From Casuarina equisetifolia (lineage: Eukaryota > Streptophyta > Magnoliopsida > Fagales > Casuarinaceae): DNA of 64,000 nt. The stretch is taken from the NCBI GenBank assembly GCA_028551475.1, contig CM052354.1, positions 15,895,258-15,959,257 on the forward strand. Direction: 5' to 3'. Shown in pieces: positions 22,891 through 34,679 of the stretch. Numbering within the stretch: position 1 is the first letter of the stretch; each line of letters begins with the position of its first letter. The position numbers and the translations under genes were made by a program. Below the pieces are notes generated by a model, which did not search any database, had not been told where the DNA came from, and saw nothing but the letters and a program-made list of their open reading frames with translations.

Positions 22891-23651
22891 GATGGTACCC
22901 GAGCCAAGTTACATTTTTCAAACTGAGATTTTGGTATGTTCTTCTAGACTTCTAGTTGTTTTCTGTCCTTTATTTATTTTTAAACAAGTAGAGCCAAAAC
23001 AACTTCTATCTACTTGCCTTATATGTTTTTTTATTTAAGAGAAAGCTCTATTTTTGGCCTTCCTCTTTTGGTTCTTTGTTTTTCCCGATTTTCGGAAATC
23101 AATTCTTGTTTTATGGGCTGTTCTTCCCGTTTTGGTTTGCTTCCACCATTAGATTTGCTCAAGAAATAATTTTTTGCCCAAATCATGTTTAACAGTACAT
23201 TTTGGTTAATAGCGGGAGATATTTTTGGGTTTAAATTTACCTTTTCACCCCTTAATCTACTTCAGCTTATATGCACCATTTCTTTTAGTTTTAAGGTCAA
23301 ATTACCATTTTCTCCTCAAATGGTGCATTTTTAATTCCCCACATGCACCACTTAAAGATGTGGCAAAATTCCTTTTTTGCCCTCAAAGGGTGCATTCCAT
23401 AATCTACACACACTGTTCACTTAAGTTTAGGGCAGAATTATTGTATTGCCCTACGGTGTGTTTTATAATCTACATGCACTATTTCACTTAAGTTTAGGGT
23501 AGAATTACTTTTTTACCCTCAGATAGTGCATTTTGCTTTCTCCTTACATGCATTACTTCACTTAAAGTGGGGCCAAAATTATGTCTTTGCCCTTATTTAA
23601 CCGAACCTAGTTAAGTCAAATCCTAGTCTCTTAAAGGCCATAGATCTATTT

Positions 23652-24560
23652 TTGTTAAGTTTTGGCGATGTTTCTATTGTTGTTTTGGTTCCCAAATTGC
23701 TTGCTAGTTCCATTGATTACCCACCATGGAGGAGAAAAATGATGATTACTTTGGGTTCTAGAGATAAACTTGATTTGGTAGATGGAAAACTTCCAAGGCT
23801 TATTGATAATGATGTAAAGGGAAGCCATTGGGATAAATGTAAACTGGTAGTCTTGTCTTGGTTGATGAACTATGTTTCTCTTGAAATTTACAATGCTATT
23901 TCTCTTTGTCCAACTACTTCGATGGCCTGAAAATGTTGGAGACTAGATATTCCAAAGTTATTGAAAATTGTAGATATGATTTGGAGCAGCAAATTGGAGA
24001 AGTCAAGTAATAGCCAAATGAATTAGTGGCCAAGTACTTTTCTAGCCTTTCTAATTTATGGGTAGAACTCGATAAATGTCTACCCACCATTAAGTGAAAA
24101 TTTGGTAACTACTCATGTGATTTCCTAACTTAGTTAGTGGCTAAACATGAATCTAATGGAGTTTTGAGTTTTCTACTTGGTCTTCAGTCGACATATGCCA
24201 CCATGAGAAATAATGTTACTTCTCACAGCCACATTCCTCCACTTGATAAGGTCTTTTTTGTTGGCAATTGATGAGGAACATCAATGGAGTCTAAAGTTGA
24301 TAACAGGGGATTTAAATGCCTTCTCTACGTAGTTTCCCATGTTAGATGGAAGGGTTTTGGAAATGCTCGCTAGGATAACTTCTCTTCTACTATGGGAAAT
24401 CCCAAACCTCCACCTTGTGTTAGACATAGCTTAGAAGGGTCACGGCTATATTGTGAGCATTGTCATTGCATAGGACATACTAAAGAGGGATGTTTCTAAC
24501 TAATTGAGTTTCCTAATAACCCCAAGAACTAGAAGAAGAGAGTTTGTAGTAGTTCAACAC
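23652..24560 (+). pseudogene. Copia gag with CCHC zinc knuckle
   Basis: The frame 23652-23930 holds the N-terminal copia gag domain, with SSIDYPPWRRKMMITLGSRD and VLSWLMNYVSLEIYNAI at typical positions. After a stop at 23930 the UBN2-like middle is scattered over frames. The zinc knuckle CEHCHCIGHTKEGC at 24452-24493 has the exact C-x2-C-x4-H-x4-C pattern that binds retrotransposon RNA. Confidence 0.8.
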
Positions 24561-24712
24561 ATGTGGTCAATTTTGGTTTTGTGGATCAAAACCCTAGTTT
24601 TGTGACCAATGTAGTAACAGTGTAGACAATCAATCCTACAAGTCCAACACTCACACCTAAGCAACACTAGTAAGTTGTTCAACTTCTTAGTTGTTTCAGT
24701 CCCACAGAGCCG

Positions 24713-26100
24713 ATGGGAGGTTATGTAGGTACCATTCCTACTTTGGGTAATACACCATTTTCTAATTGGCTTATTGATTCAAGAGATAGTGATCATATTA
24801 CATGTGTTCTCACATGCATGGAGAACATAAGATCATATGCATTAAACCCTATCTTAATCAAACTAACTAATAATAGTATAGTAGTTGTCATCCATATTGG
24901 GACTATTTGCATTTTGGCCATTTATTATACTTTATGATGTCCTTTATATGTCTTCCTTCAAATGCAAACTTTTGTCAATTGCCAAGCTTACTTTTAATAG
25001 TTCTTGTATGGTCCTTTTTTACCCACATTTTTGTATCTTTCAAGACCTTTTGACCTAGAAGATTCTGGGGTTGGGCAAGGCTGAACATCTTTTTTATCAC
25101 TTAATGTCTCTAACAAATGCCATAGGAAATGTTTATTCTAGTCTTCCAAAAACTTTTATTTGCAATGCTCCTAAGATAGCAAATTTGTGTAAGACCACTA
25201 TGTTTAAGACAAATATTTTTAATAATGAACAAATGATATGGCATTGCCACTTTGGTCATTCCTCTTGTTACATGTCTCCTAATGTGTTTTGTCTAGTTTG
25301 TCCTCTTGCAAAGCAAACTCATCTTCTTTTTTCATCTCGCACATCTCATACTGATTTTATTTTTTAATTAGTTCATGTTGATATATGGGGTCCTCATTGG
25401 AACCCAAACCATGATGGATTTAGATATTTCTTAACCCTTGTTAATAATTTTTCACAAGGAACTTAGGTGTAGCTCATGAGATACAAAAGTTAAGTACTAC
25501 ATTTTCCACATTCATTTTTTGCTATGATAGCAACCCAATTTAACTCTCAAATCCTCAAATACATTATGACAATGGATTTAAGTTCTCTAGTCATAAGTGT
25601 GCATCATTCCTTCAACTTCATAGTGTTCACCATGAGAGTTTATGTGTTTACACGCCATAGTAAAATGGTGTTGTCAAGCATAAACATTGACATATTCTTG
25701 ATGTAGTGCAAACTTTGTATTTTCATGTTGACATCCCTGATCATTGCTAAGGAAAGTATATTCTTACTGCCACTCATGTTATAAATCACCTCCCTACACT
25801 TATTTTAGAGGGTAAGACTTTTTTTAAACTTATATTTGATAAATCACCTTTTGCATCACATCTTAGGGTTTTTAGATGTTTATGCTACCTTACTATAGTT
25901 CTGTGTGGTGATAAGTTTGCACCACATCTTGTTCCATGTGTATTTATAAGATATCCTTCATTACAAAAAGGTTATCGTGTCATAGATATTACTACTCGTA
26001 CTTTTTATGTTGCTAGAGATGTTATCTTTCATGAGTCAATTTTTTCCTTTGTACAGCTCTAGTCACCCTCCTTAATTCCTTCCTTCAAAGAAGACCAATC
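24713..26100 (+). pseudogene. Copia protease, GAG-pre-integrase and integrase
   Basis: The protease block at 24765-24800 reads WLIDSRDSDHIT, so the catalytic D-S-G has Arg in place of Gly. GAG-pre-integrase follows (MIWHCHFGHSS, about 25225-25260, then CLVCPLAKQTH), then the integrase core start HVDIWGPHW near 25375, and downstream FLGY-like blocks near 25950 (VFIRYPSLQKGYRV). The intervening part is broken into short frames with stops. Confidence 0.75.
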
Positions 26101-26629
26101 ATTTGTTCCTTTAGTTCCAAATCCATACTTGGTCTCATCATCACATGATCCTCCATCCATTCCTTCGCTGTTGTTTGAACCTATTATTTCTAACATGCCT
26201 CTCACATCAAATATCCATGTTGAAGTATCACCCTATATCAATACTTTTGGTCCTTCTCTACCTGACGTAAGAACCTTAGTCCAATCCTTTAAGGATACCT
26301 TTCTCTTGCCTTCACTAGCCACAAAGGTCTTGCCTATGGATTCACTCACCGTGAATTCACCTCTTGATGTTTTTCCCATTACATCTCCACTTCCTATCAA
26401 ACATTTGACATGAGTTTCTAAACCACCCATTTGGACTCAAGATTATCATTGCAATCATCTTCCTCTCCATTCTAGTGTAAACCATTCCATTGGACAACAA
26501 GACATACCTTACTCTATTTCACATTGTGTTCCTTGATTTTTTTTTTCACCTTCACATTGAACCTTTGTTGCCTTTATTTCCTCCATTAGAGAACCACTAT
26601 ACTATCATGAGACAGTTTAAGATCCAAGA

Positions 26630-28100
26630 TAGGTAGATGCTATGGCTAGTGAGCTTCATCTAGTAGAGGCTAGTCAGACATGAATGTTGGTTGACTTGCC
26701 TCTAGGTTGTAAGTCAATTGGTTGTAGGTGGGTTTACAAAGTAAATTATTATGTTGATGGATCTATTGAGAGATATAATGCTAGACTTGTGGGGAAGGGA
26801 TTCACTCAATGCTATGGGATTGATTATGAAGAGACTTTTTCTCTAGTGGTGAAGATTGAAATTGTTCGTTGTAATATGGCACTTGCTTCTATGTTTCCTT
26901 AGCTTCTTCATTAGATGGATGTCTATAATGTGTTTCTTCATGGTGACCTACATAAGGAAGTGTACACGTCTCCATGTTCAATAATTCAAACTTCTACATC
27001 TAGATCTCCCAAGGTTTGTTGGTTACTTAAGTCTATATATGGACTCCAACAGGCCTCACAACAATGGTATGCCAAGTTTACTACTACTCTCCTTAAGATT
27101 GGTTTTCGTCAATCATGACATGATTATGCCTTGTTTATACTTCGACATGGGTCTACTATTATAGCTATTCTACTTTATATAGATGACATGCTCATTATTG
27201 AGAATAATGAGGAAGGTATAGCACATGTAAAGTCTCATCTTTGCTCTAGATTCCATATATTTAAGACAAGCTAAATACTTCCTTGGAATTGAAATTGCTT
27301 GGAGAAAGAGTGGGATTTGTCAACATGAGTATTCATTAAAGTTGATTGATCATAATCTAAGCCTTGCAAAATTCTTATGGATTAGAATTTGAAAATCACT
27401 TCATTAGAGCATGATGCTAGTGCACTTGTGCTAGTTAACGATCCTCCATTGACTGACATGGCACCAAATTAGCATATTCTCGGATGCCTTATTTAGCTCA
27501 CTCATACTCGACCAAACATTAACTATCCAAGTCAAGTGCTTGGTTAGTTTATGCATGCTTCAAAATCTTCACATATGAATATGGCTCTCAAATTGTTAAG
27601 TACTTGAAGGGCACACTTGGTTTAGGTATTTTTATGCCCTCTAATTTATGCCCTCTAACAAGGATTTTTGTATAACTAGTTTCTATGATTTTGATTGGGC
27701 AATATGTCCCGTGACGTAGCATTCTCTCACTAGTTTTTGTGTCAAGTTAGGTGGTTCTTTGGCTTCTTGGAAGACCAAGAAAAAAGCTATTGTCTCTTGA
27801 CTGTCCTTTGAAGTAAAGCATTTATTGTTATGGCTATAGCTGTTTGTGAAATTGTCTAGTTACACATAGTCTACTCGAAGATTTGTAGGTCATTATCCCT
27901 CACCCCATTTCATTGTTTTGTGACAATGAAGCAATTTTTCATATAACAAGCAATCTCATTTTTCACGAACGCACTAAACACATAAAGATTGATTGCCACT
28001 TCATTCGCAAGAACAACAACAGGGCTTGATTCAGATCTACCATATATGAACTCATAAGCAACTAGCAAATCTCTTGACTAAGGCTTTGTGTAGTAAACAA
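26630..28100 (+). pseudogene. Copia reverse transcriptase and RNase H
   Basis: The frame 26684-26902 holds IGCRWVYKVNY and ERYNARLVGKGFTQCYGIDY, and 26915-27118 holds NVFLHGDLHKEVY and the motif LLKSIYGLQQASQQWY. The catalytic Y-I-D-D box at 27176-27187 (LLYIDDMLII) is intact, although stops lie on both sides. RNase H blocks follow (YLKGTLGLGIF near 27600, GGSLASWKTKKKAIVS near 27750) with further stops. Confidence 0.85.
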
Positions 28101-28164
28101 TATAATTACCTTCTTTGCAAGCTAAGTGTATTTGAAGTACACAAATCACCAACTTAAGGAGAAT

Positions 28165-28384
28165 TGTTAAGTAATGTAATTATTTTATATTTGGGCTGGG
28201 CTTGGTATGAGCCAAGCCCACTTGTTTTTATGTTGGCTTGGCCTGTTAGAAGCCAAGCCCATTAGTTAGGAACAATGTATATCCCTTTCACGGGATTGCC
28301 CTAATTCTTTAAGCAAGTGTGAATACAATTCCGTTTTCCCAATCCGTGTAGTCCAATCTTCAGCTTTGATTTGGTGTCTTAGAT
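28165..28384 (+). repeat. 3' LTR of the copia element
   Basis: Starts TGTTAAGTAATG after a weak purine tract (AAGGAGAA, 28156-28163) and pairs with 22665-22890. Confidence 0.85.
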
Positions 28385-30413
28385 TGACTGAAACGAGGAG
28401 GAGCAAGGGAAAGAATCCAGCTAAAACCTGCCGAAAATGTTGCTGGGATGAAGCCTCCCTTCCTGGCACAAACCTTGAGAATAAGGTTTTTCTTTTGTGC
28501 TGGTATATATTGTTTTGTTTTAAGCTATTAGGGAAGAGATAGGAGCGTGCGGCTTGGTTCCGTCAAGGAGCATGGCAATCGGCCTCACCAGGTGTGAGCT
28601 GCTCTAGCTTATTAACAGAGCTTGGCATACGGCCTTACCCAGGCGAATGTCTTTTCTGGCTCTATTAATCAGCCTTGCAGATGCTCCTTACCAGGTGCAC
28701 CTCGACCCTACCATTGTAGCGACTAGTAAAAGGGTTGTAACCCTCCATGGAAAAGCAGTCAAATATTGTCGACAGAACCCAATGTTTTTCTCTCATGCCC
28801 ACCCTAGAATAGGAGAAGCTATGGCTTCAAAGAATCCAAAATACCCTCCTCATCCTCACTAAATCTAGTTACGTACGCCCGGGTATGCAAAAGTTACCTC
28901 TGTTTGTTGTTCGGTTTTTCTCTGTTCAAGGTTCTCTCCAACAAATGGAACCCATTTGGTTTTGTTGCTGTAAGAGTTTGGTGTCGTGTTGGGCTTATTG
29001 TATTTACTTCACTTGTTTCTTTCGTGTTGAGTTGGATTAGGCCTATTCATTATGTACAAATGTAGAGAGCGGCTGTAATGTTTTTTGCCAATTGTGAATG
29101 GAACATCTCATTGGAGCTTTTGGGCACTAACACGAAGACTTTGCCACCAAGAGGGAGGGAGAGGATTCTGTAAGGGGAGAATGATATAAATAAAAGGAAT
29201 GAGTGCAGAGCCTTGAAAATAATTGAGAAGCTCTGAATGAACAAGACTAAATCAGACCCGTTTCAAGGTCTTCTTATTCAAACCCCCTGTACGAAAGTAT
29301 AAAATCTCCTCAAGATATCTCCTCGAACAACCGCCAAATGACTCTCCAAGAAGTGGTTTGAAGTTAAGAACAGAAGGTGGCTGAGCATGTCCGGATGATT
29401 TTCTTCACCAACATATTCTCTCTAGGACAATGTGACGTCTAACATGAATATGCCTGGTCATCTCACGATGCATTTGATTTCAAGCCTAAATGTTGCATTT
29501 TCTGGCAATAGTGTGTAACACTTCCTTCCGCGGTAACAATGAAATTATTTAGTAGTGTAATGACCAACTTTGCCTCTATAACGCCAATGAGAGAGCTTAG
29601 TGATATTTTTCACTTCTAATTTTGATCGTCTGATAAATGATTTACATGGAATACTGGCTCCACTCTCTCTTAAGGTAGAAAAGAGACCTTGTTGGCAAAT
29701 CTGCTCGCTATTCAAACCAACCAAAAGAGAAAATCTTCTGGCACAAGATCCTTGCTTCTTGCCTACCGTATTAGTTTTTGAGTTCTTTGGCACCTTAAGA
29801 AAGCCAAAGAGCCTCATAAGAAATCACTTAATCCCTACAAGAAAAAACCATAATTACATAGATGAAAATCCTAAAACCAAGAAATAGCACCTGATTAAAG
29901 AAGCACCTTTTCCTTGAAGAGGGAAAAAGGGTGTCAAGGTCCCTTTAATACAAGCATAATTGACTGCATCTCATTGCTCTCCTTAAATATATATATTGCT
30001 TCTCGACAAAAGAAAAAAAGAAATACAGGTGATAAGAAATCCATCTATGTGACATATGAGCATGCATAAGAAGAAGGGTGCAATTAACAAATACTGCAGC
30101 AACGTCTACGAAACAATCAGGCAGTACGCTGGATCCATCAACCGAGCGTGACAACACCAAATATAAAGATGGATCACAGATATATAATTAACATCAACAA
30201 AAATTTAGGTAGCTTGGGGAGAATGTTTGAAGACAAACCAAACCACAACATACCCTAGACAAATTAATTTGATTCAAGGAGAAGAGATATGGAAGAAACG
30301 CTTGAGGATGGACTGAAATCTGATATATATATAAGTGTCAATAAACTAACAGTTAGAATGGATAAAAGTAAGTTCAAATATTCATTGTGAGAATATATGG
30401 TGCACATACCTCT
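28385..30413. other. No recognisable gene; possible decayed LTR sequence
   Basis: This 2-kb stretch contains scattered frames under 100 codons (for example minus 29545-29817 and plus 29600-29887, which overlap each other) without recognisable domains. A TATAAATAAAAGG box near 29185 and purine-rich GAGGGAGGGAGAGG near 29150 look LTR-like, but no paired copy exists in the window. It would hold the 3' flank of the hAT-derived gene. Confidence 0.4.
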
Positions 30414-32204
30414 TCACTCCATTCGCAGCCAATCTTGTGTGCATACCAAAGCCTCCAGAGTATCGGCATTCAGTGAACTTCTACTATCATCAAGCACTCT
30501 AGCTCCTGTGCTAAATGCCAACTCTGGTGGGACATTAGACATAGGAGTCCCAAGAACATCTCGTGCCATCATGGACAAAATAGGGTACCTTGGCATATGA
30601 ACTTTCCACCAATTTAATATGTTGAAATCACAGCTACGAGGAAAGACAGGTTCCTCTAAATATTTGTCCAAGTCTGATACTGCATTTTGATTCTGAGAGG
30701 TCTCACGAAGAAATTTGTTAAAACCCCTTCGTCTATCCCGGGTCTCATTACTAGTACTTGGTAAGCTGCTACCAGGCAATGCTGAACCTTGATCAACCAT
30801 CGTTGAGGAGATGGAGTATGTATTAAAGAGTTCCTTTGTACCATCAGATACTTCCTTGATACGATCCAAAGCAGTACTGCCATAAATCTGAGAGTAGTAA
30901 TACTCCACTAGCTTCATTTTGAATCGCGGATCTAAGATCGCTGCTACTGCCAAAGCCGAGCTGCACTTGCTCCAATATTTATCAAATTTAGCTTTCATCT
31001 TCACTGCCATTGAACTCAGAAAATTATCAGGGACTTTACACCATTCTATTAATTGAATGTGAACATCACAAATTTCGGGAAAACACATATTTGCTGTTGG
31101 GCATTTGTTGCTAGAAAAGACATTAATTATTTCAACAAAAAGTTTTAAGTAACCAGTAACAGCACTGACACATTCCCACTCTGCATCAGCTAGAGGTGAC
31201 GTGTAGGAAGGATCCTGCTTTTGCAGAAGAGAAAATGCACCTCTGTACTCCAAGGCCGTTTCAAGCATAAGATATGTTGAGTTCCATCGGATTGGACAAT
31301 CAAGAAGCAAGTTCTTCTTGCTGTTGATCCCAACTTGCTGGACAATTTGATTAAACTTTCCTTGTGTAACTTGTGAACTTCTAACATATTTCACACTTTC
31401 ACGAATCTTTTGGTTCAGCTCAAGCAATGCTTCCATAGCATCTTGAACAATCGAAGTTAAAACATGTGCAGCAGACCACACATCAAATAACTGACCATTA
31501 CCTAAAAGAGGCCTTTTATGTGAAATCTGTTCTTTGATTCTTTTGCCAATGTCATTGTGTGTATAACAATCATCAAATGTCAATGCAAACAACTTACGGT
31601 CAACATCCCAGTCCATCAGGCACTTATTGATCACTTCAGAAAGCATGTCTCGAGTATGAGATGAATCGAGTGTGAGGAAATTCAGAATCTTCTTTTGCAA
31701 TTTCCAGTCCTCACCAATATAATGTGCCGTCAAACATAAATACTCCACATTTTCTGTGGAAGACCACATTTCAACACAAAGGTTAATTATGCCATGCAAG
31801 TTACTAATTGTCTCATACACTTTCAGTTTCTCATTCCCACAAATTTCCACACAAGCTTGCTCAACAGCACTATTAGGCACAACCTCAAACAACGGCTGAA
31901 GATTCTTGACAACTACTTTGAATCCAACGTGGTCTACCATGGCCAATGGGTAACCATGTAATATGATCATACGAGCAAGATCAAACCGACTCCTATCCTG
32001 ATCAAACTTACTACTTCCAAAGTTCACAATGTCATCCTTTTTCTGATCCTGATCAAACTTCAAAATTGTTGGCTTAACATCATCTTTTATTTGTCCTTCA
32101 TCAAAACTGATATTTGCAAGGCTAAGCGTTGCATCTTCTTTCCTTCTCTTTGCTGCAAGAACTTGAGAAACATCAATGGTTGATGATCTTTTCAAACATC
32201 GCAT
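30414..32204 (-). CDS. hAT-transposase-derived protein (RICESLEEPER/DAYSLEEPER-like)
   Basis: This 596-codon frame is by far the longest clean one in the window. Features run in the order of plant hAT transposases. An RNase H-like fold carries FALTFDDCYTHND near residue 210, with the first catalytic Asp position occupied. The segment WSAAHVLTSIVQDAMEAL sits near 243, where the usual Cys before A-x-H is Ser. DUF4413-like KFDKYWSKCSSALAVAAILD lies near 405. A C-terminal hAT dimerisation region follows from about 505 to the end, with LDKYLEEPVFPR, NILNWWKVH and AFSTGARVLDDSRSSLN. The first Met lies inside the end of a BED zinc finger, so the N-terminus is not native. Domesticated relatives act as nuclear DNA-binding proteins; the intact body here contrasts with the decayed elements around it. 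No terminal inverted repeats were found. Confidence 0.85.
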   Translation of the reverse strand: MRCLKRSSTIDVSQVLAAKRRKEDATLSLANISFDEGQIKDDVKPTILKFDQDQKKDDIVNFGSSKFDQDRSRFDLARMIILHGYPLAMVDHVGFKVVVKNLQPLFEVVPNSAVEQACVEICGNEKLKVYETISNLHGIINLCVEMWSSTENVEYLCLTAHYIGEDWKLQKKILNFLTLDSSHTRDMLSEVINKCLMDWDVDRKLFALTFDDCYTHNDIGKRIKEQISHKRPLLGNGQLFDVWSAAHVLTSIVQDAMEALLELNQKIRESVKYVRSSQVTQGKFNQIVQQVGINSKKNLLLDCPIRWNSTYLMLETALEYRGAFSLLQKQDPSYTSPLADAEWECVSAVTGYLKLFVEIINVFSSNKCPTANMCFPEICDVHIQLIEWCKVPDNFLSSMAVKMKAKFDKYWSKCSSALAVAAILDPRFKMKLVEYYYSQIYGSTALDRIKEVSDGTKELFNTYSISSTMVDQGSALPGSSLPSTSNETRDRRRGFNKFLRETSQNQNAVSDLDKYLEEPVFPRSCDFNILNWWKVHMPRYPILSMMARDVLGTPMSNVPPELAFSTGARVLDDSRSSLNADTLEALVCTQDWLRME

Positions 32205-32409
32205 TAAATGGTTTCTCAGATGTGTTGTTCCGCTGTTACTTGAGCCACTGAGTTTCTTGTTACAATGTATTCAAACAGCATAACAAATGTCAGCCTTTCT
32301 GATCCTCTCAAAGTGATTCCAGACAACAGACGTAACCTCTTTGGTTTCTTCGCAGCTGAGTCATTTGATATTTCCATAGCATAGGCTTCAAAGTCATAAA
32401 GGTCTGCAA
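32205..32409 (-). pseudogene. Broken BED zinc finger and N-terminus of the hAT-derived gene
   Basis: On the minus strand an upstream ATG (32375-32377) opens MEISNDSAAKKPKR, typical of RICESLEEPER-like N-termini. The BED finger (VVWNHFERIRKADIC, then IHCNKKLSGSSNSGTTHLR) follows but in another frame: the frame is lost near 32331-32335, consistent with one missing base, and a TGA at 32271-32273 occupies the place of a finger Cys codon. Just upstream, minus-strand TTGCAG followed by ACC (32404-32409) could be a splice acceptor. Either the gene lost its DNA-binding finger or the assembly has errors here. Confidence 0.7.
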
Positions 32410-33142
32410 TGAAGAAACATGGATACTAAGCATAAAAGCCCAGCATATGATCCAACGAAAATTACACAACAAAGGCATAATATATATGAAAAACTATCAC
32501 TTTACATATGAACTTGTCAATCATCAAGAATCAAAACTCAATAAGATTCAATCAATGCTAGAACCTTATGTTTCAAAAGAAATGCAGGAGGGACCACCCA
32601 CCCAATGTCCAATCAAAAACTCATTCATTAGGATTCCATATTTCAAAGAGTGCTATAAGGGTGAACCACAGAAATTTTGCGCTATCACTACAGAATAAAT
32701 TACAAAGGATAAAAAAATAAAAATAAAAAGGCAAGTAAATTCCACCTGCACCCATCATTTTGTAATGCAGTTCGACAACCACATACACCAGTTACGTTGA
32801 AATACCAAACTGAAAAACAAACAGCAGCCAGTCTCCTAATAATCTCAAAGAAATTTCACAAGTAAAATTAAATTTGAATACATAGAAAATTTCACAAGTT
32901 CCCTAATATTCATAGAAAATTTTGAATACATCCTCCAGACCTCTTAGAGCTACAACCTCTGTAGGTTTCAGTTTTTCCCCGTTTCTTCTATTTTTTTTTT
33001 TAATTCTTTTTCTCTAGGCCATCTAGAGGGGCAATTATGATGGGCTCCACAAGAGACCTTGTCAAGCAAACTAGCTTACACCTTCGAAGCCTTCAAAGGT
33101 GACCAGGATTAATTGAATTTGGAGTACAGGGTAACAGAAAGA
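32410..33142. other. Upstream flank of the hAT-derived gene
   Basis: AT-rich, no convincing coding sequence. An 83-codon plus frame at 32447-32698 has no recognisable domain. It may be intron or 5' UTR of the minus-strand gene, interrupted at 33148 by an LTR element. Confidence 0.35.
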
Positions 33143-33147
33143 AAATG

Positions 33148-33512
33148 TGCAGTGGTCCAGTTGCCTGAGTTAGGATTTAGAAAGGAACAATCACTAGACT
33201 TTAGCTTGGAAACTTGAAATTATGCCTAATCTAAAAAGAAATGGAAAAGATACAATTGGGTGGGATTACTTTGAGGGAACCCAAGACCTCTCTGCTTTTA
33301 CACAGAATTTACTAACAACAAGCTTAACCCTTACTTTGGCTTGCTTATTTATAACTATTGATAGACCGTTATTAGAAGTCAACTAACTCCTTAACAACTT
33401 TATTAACAGAATGCTAACTGTATTAACAAACACAACTATGTAATTGACAACTAGACTGCTGACATGTAACTCAAAAGGTGATGTGGCTACTGCAACTTCG
33501 TGGACTGCTGCA
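33148..33512 (-). repeat. 3' LTR (left copy) of the PPR-carrying element
   Basis: Runs from TGCAGTGGTCCAG to GTGGACTGCTGCA. Its partner shows that the ends are near-perfect 13-bp inverted repeats. A TTATAAATAAG box on the minus strand (near 33345) is the likely promoter. Confidence 0.9.
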
Positions 33513-33972
33513 TACCTCTTTCCTTGACAGCAACCTTGTCCCCCAGGGTTGGAAAAAAAGAAAAATAACGGCTTCAAATTTTCTGGTATCTATCAAGTAG
33601 CTTCTGAGTAGGAATTTCTTACTAACCACCCCAAATGATAGATGCGGCTTCAATTAATTCCTTTGATAAATTCTTTTCCTTCTTCAAATGACTTTTCCCA
33701 CAAGATTTCATGTCCTCAAACAAGATATTAAGAGGAACAGCAGAGGAACTAATTTTTCTGATAACTTGCGCCAACATCGTTATTACAATATCCTAAGAAC
33801 CCACATTTTTTTTTCTCCGGCATCTTCTCAAACAAATCCAAAGCCAAATCAGCTTTACCCTTTCTTGGATACCCATCAATCATTGTGTTCCAAGAAACCA
33901 CATTTTTAACTGGTATCTCATAAACAACTTTTCAGTGTCCTTAATCTTATTGAAACTTATACGAACACTAAC

Positions 33973-34392
33973 CTATGCAGTCCAGGTAATTATGTCCTTC
34001 TTGGCGTCCACTTTATCAAACCATCGTGTAGTCTTATCTACCATTCCACATTTAATATACCCCATGATCAATGCCGTCCACTTGACCACACCTCTCTCAC
34101 CCATATCATCAAAAACCCAATGTGCCTTTCTGCCACATCCTTGTTGTGCATAGGTTGCAATCCCACCATTCCAAGAAATCAAATCTCCGTGGCTTGTCAT
34201 TCCATCAATACACATCTTCCTAACTGAACCCAACTCCCCACACCTTGAGTACATATTTATCAGTGCTGATACCACTAATGGAGAATTGTGATAGAATGTT
34301 TTTCTTATCATTTGATGAATTTGCTGCCCCTCACAAAGACCGGCTAGATCACTATAAGCACTAAAAATAGTCCAGAAAGTTCCAACTTCCAA
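33973..34392 (-). pseudogene. Captured pentatricopeptide-repeat (PPR) protein fragment
   Basis: The 139-codon frame shows PPR (plant P/L/S type) repeats: FSAYSDLAGLCEGQQIHQMI (about residues 10-29), VVSALINMYSRCGELGSVRK (about 40-59), DLISWNGGIATYAQQG (about 70-85) and VVKWTALIMGYIKCGMVDKT (about 102-121), with WFDKVDAKKDIITWTA at the end. PPR proteins bind organellar RNA. Only about four repeats are present and the reading degenerates beyond both ends, so it is a fragment. It lies inside an LTR element in the same orientation, hence was probably carried by it. A copy in place before the element inserted is excluded by the enclosing TSD. Confidence 0.85.
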
Positions 34393-34679
34393 GTTCCCAA
34401 CTTGGAAATGACAAGATTATTTTTCTTCAACATTGAGTTGATCAATCCGGAACTTTCCTCAAGATCAAGCAATGTCCTAGTACCTTTTTTCCGATTTATC
34501 TTTCTGTCTAATTCTACCAAAAGTTCATCGACAGGAATTCCTCCCAACCTTACAGCTTGTTTGGAACTCCACTCACCCCACAACAGACCTCCCTCACCCA
34601 AAATCCAGGCCCCTAAAGTGCTCAGTAAATCATAACAAAATGAAGGTAAGAGAGGACCTAAAGCAAATGGCATATTCTA

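Larger units (their letters stand above)
22665..28384 (+). mobile_element. Degenerate Ty1/copia LTR retrotransposon
   Basis: Short LTRs (22665-22890 and 28165-28384), a PBS TGGTACCCGAGCC (22893-22905, tRNA-iMet type) and copia-ordered gag, protease, integrase, RT and RNase H on the plus strand. It is about 5.7 kb, a normal copia size. Stops and frameshifts interrupt every domain. No TSD was found; the 5' LTR begins CATTAAG instead of TGTTAAG. Confidence 0.9.

Noticed and set aside
22391..28740. Short CGGCCTTA-type similarity between 22490 and 28635 as long repeats
   Set aside because: Only about 20 bp are alike and the surroundings differ; not enough to call a repeat or a target duplication for the copia element.
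29545..29887. Overlapping 90-codon minus and 95-codon plus frames as genes or copia RNase H
   Set aside because: The frames overlap on opposite strands, neither has recognisable motifs, and no LTR pair surrounds them.
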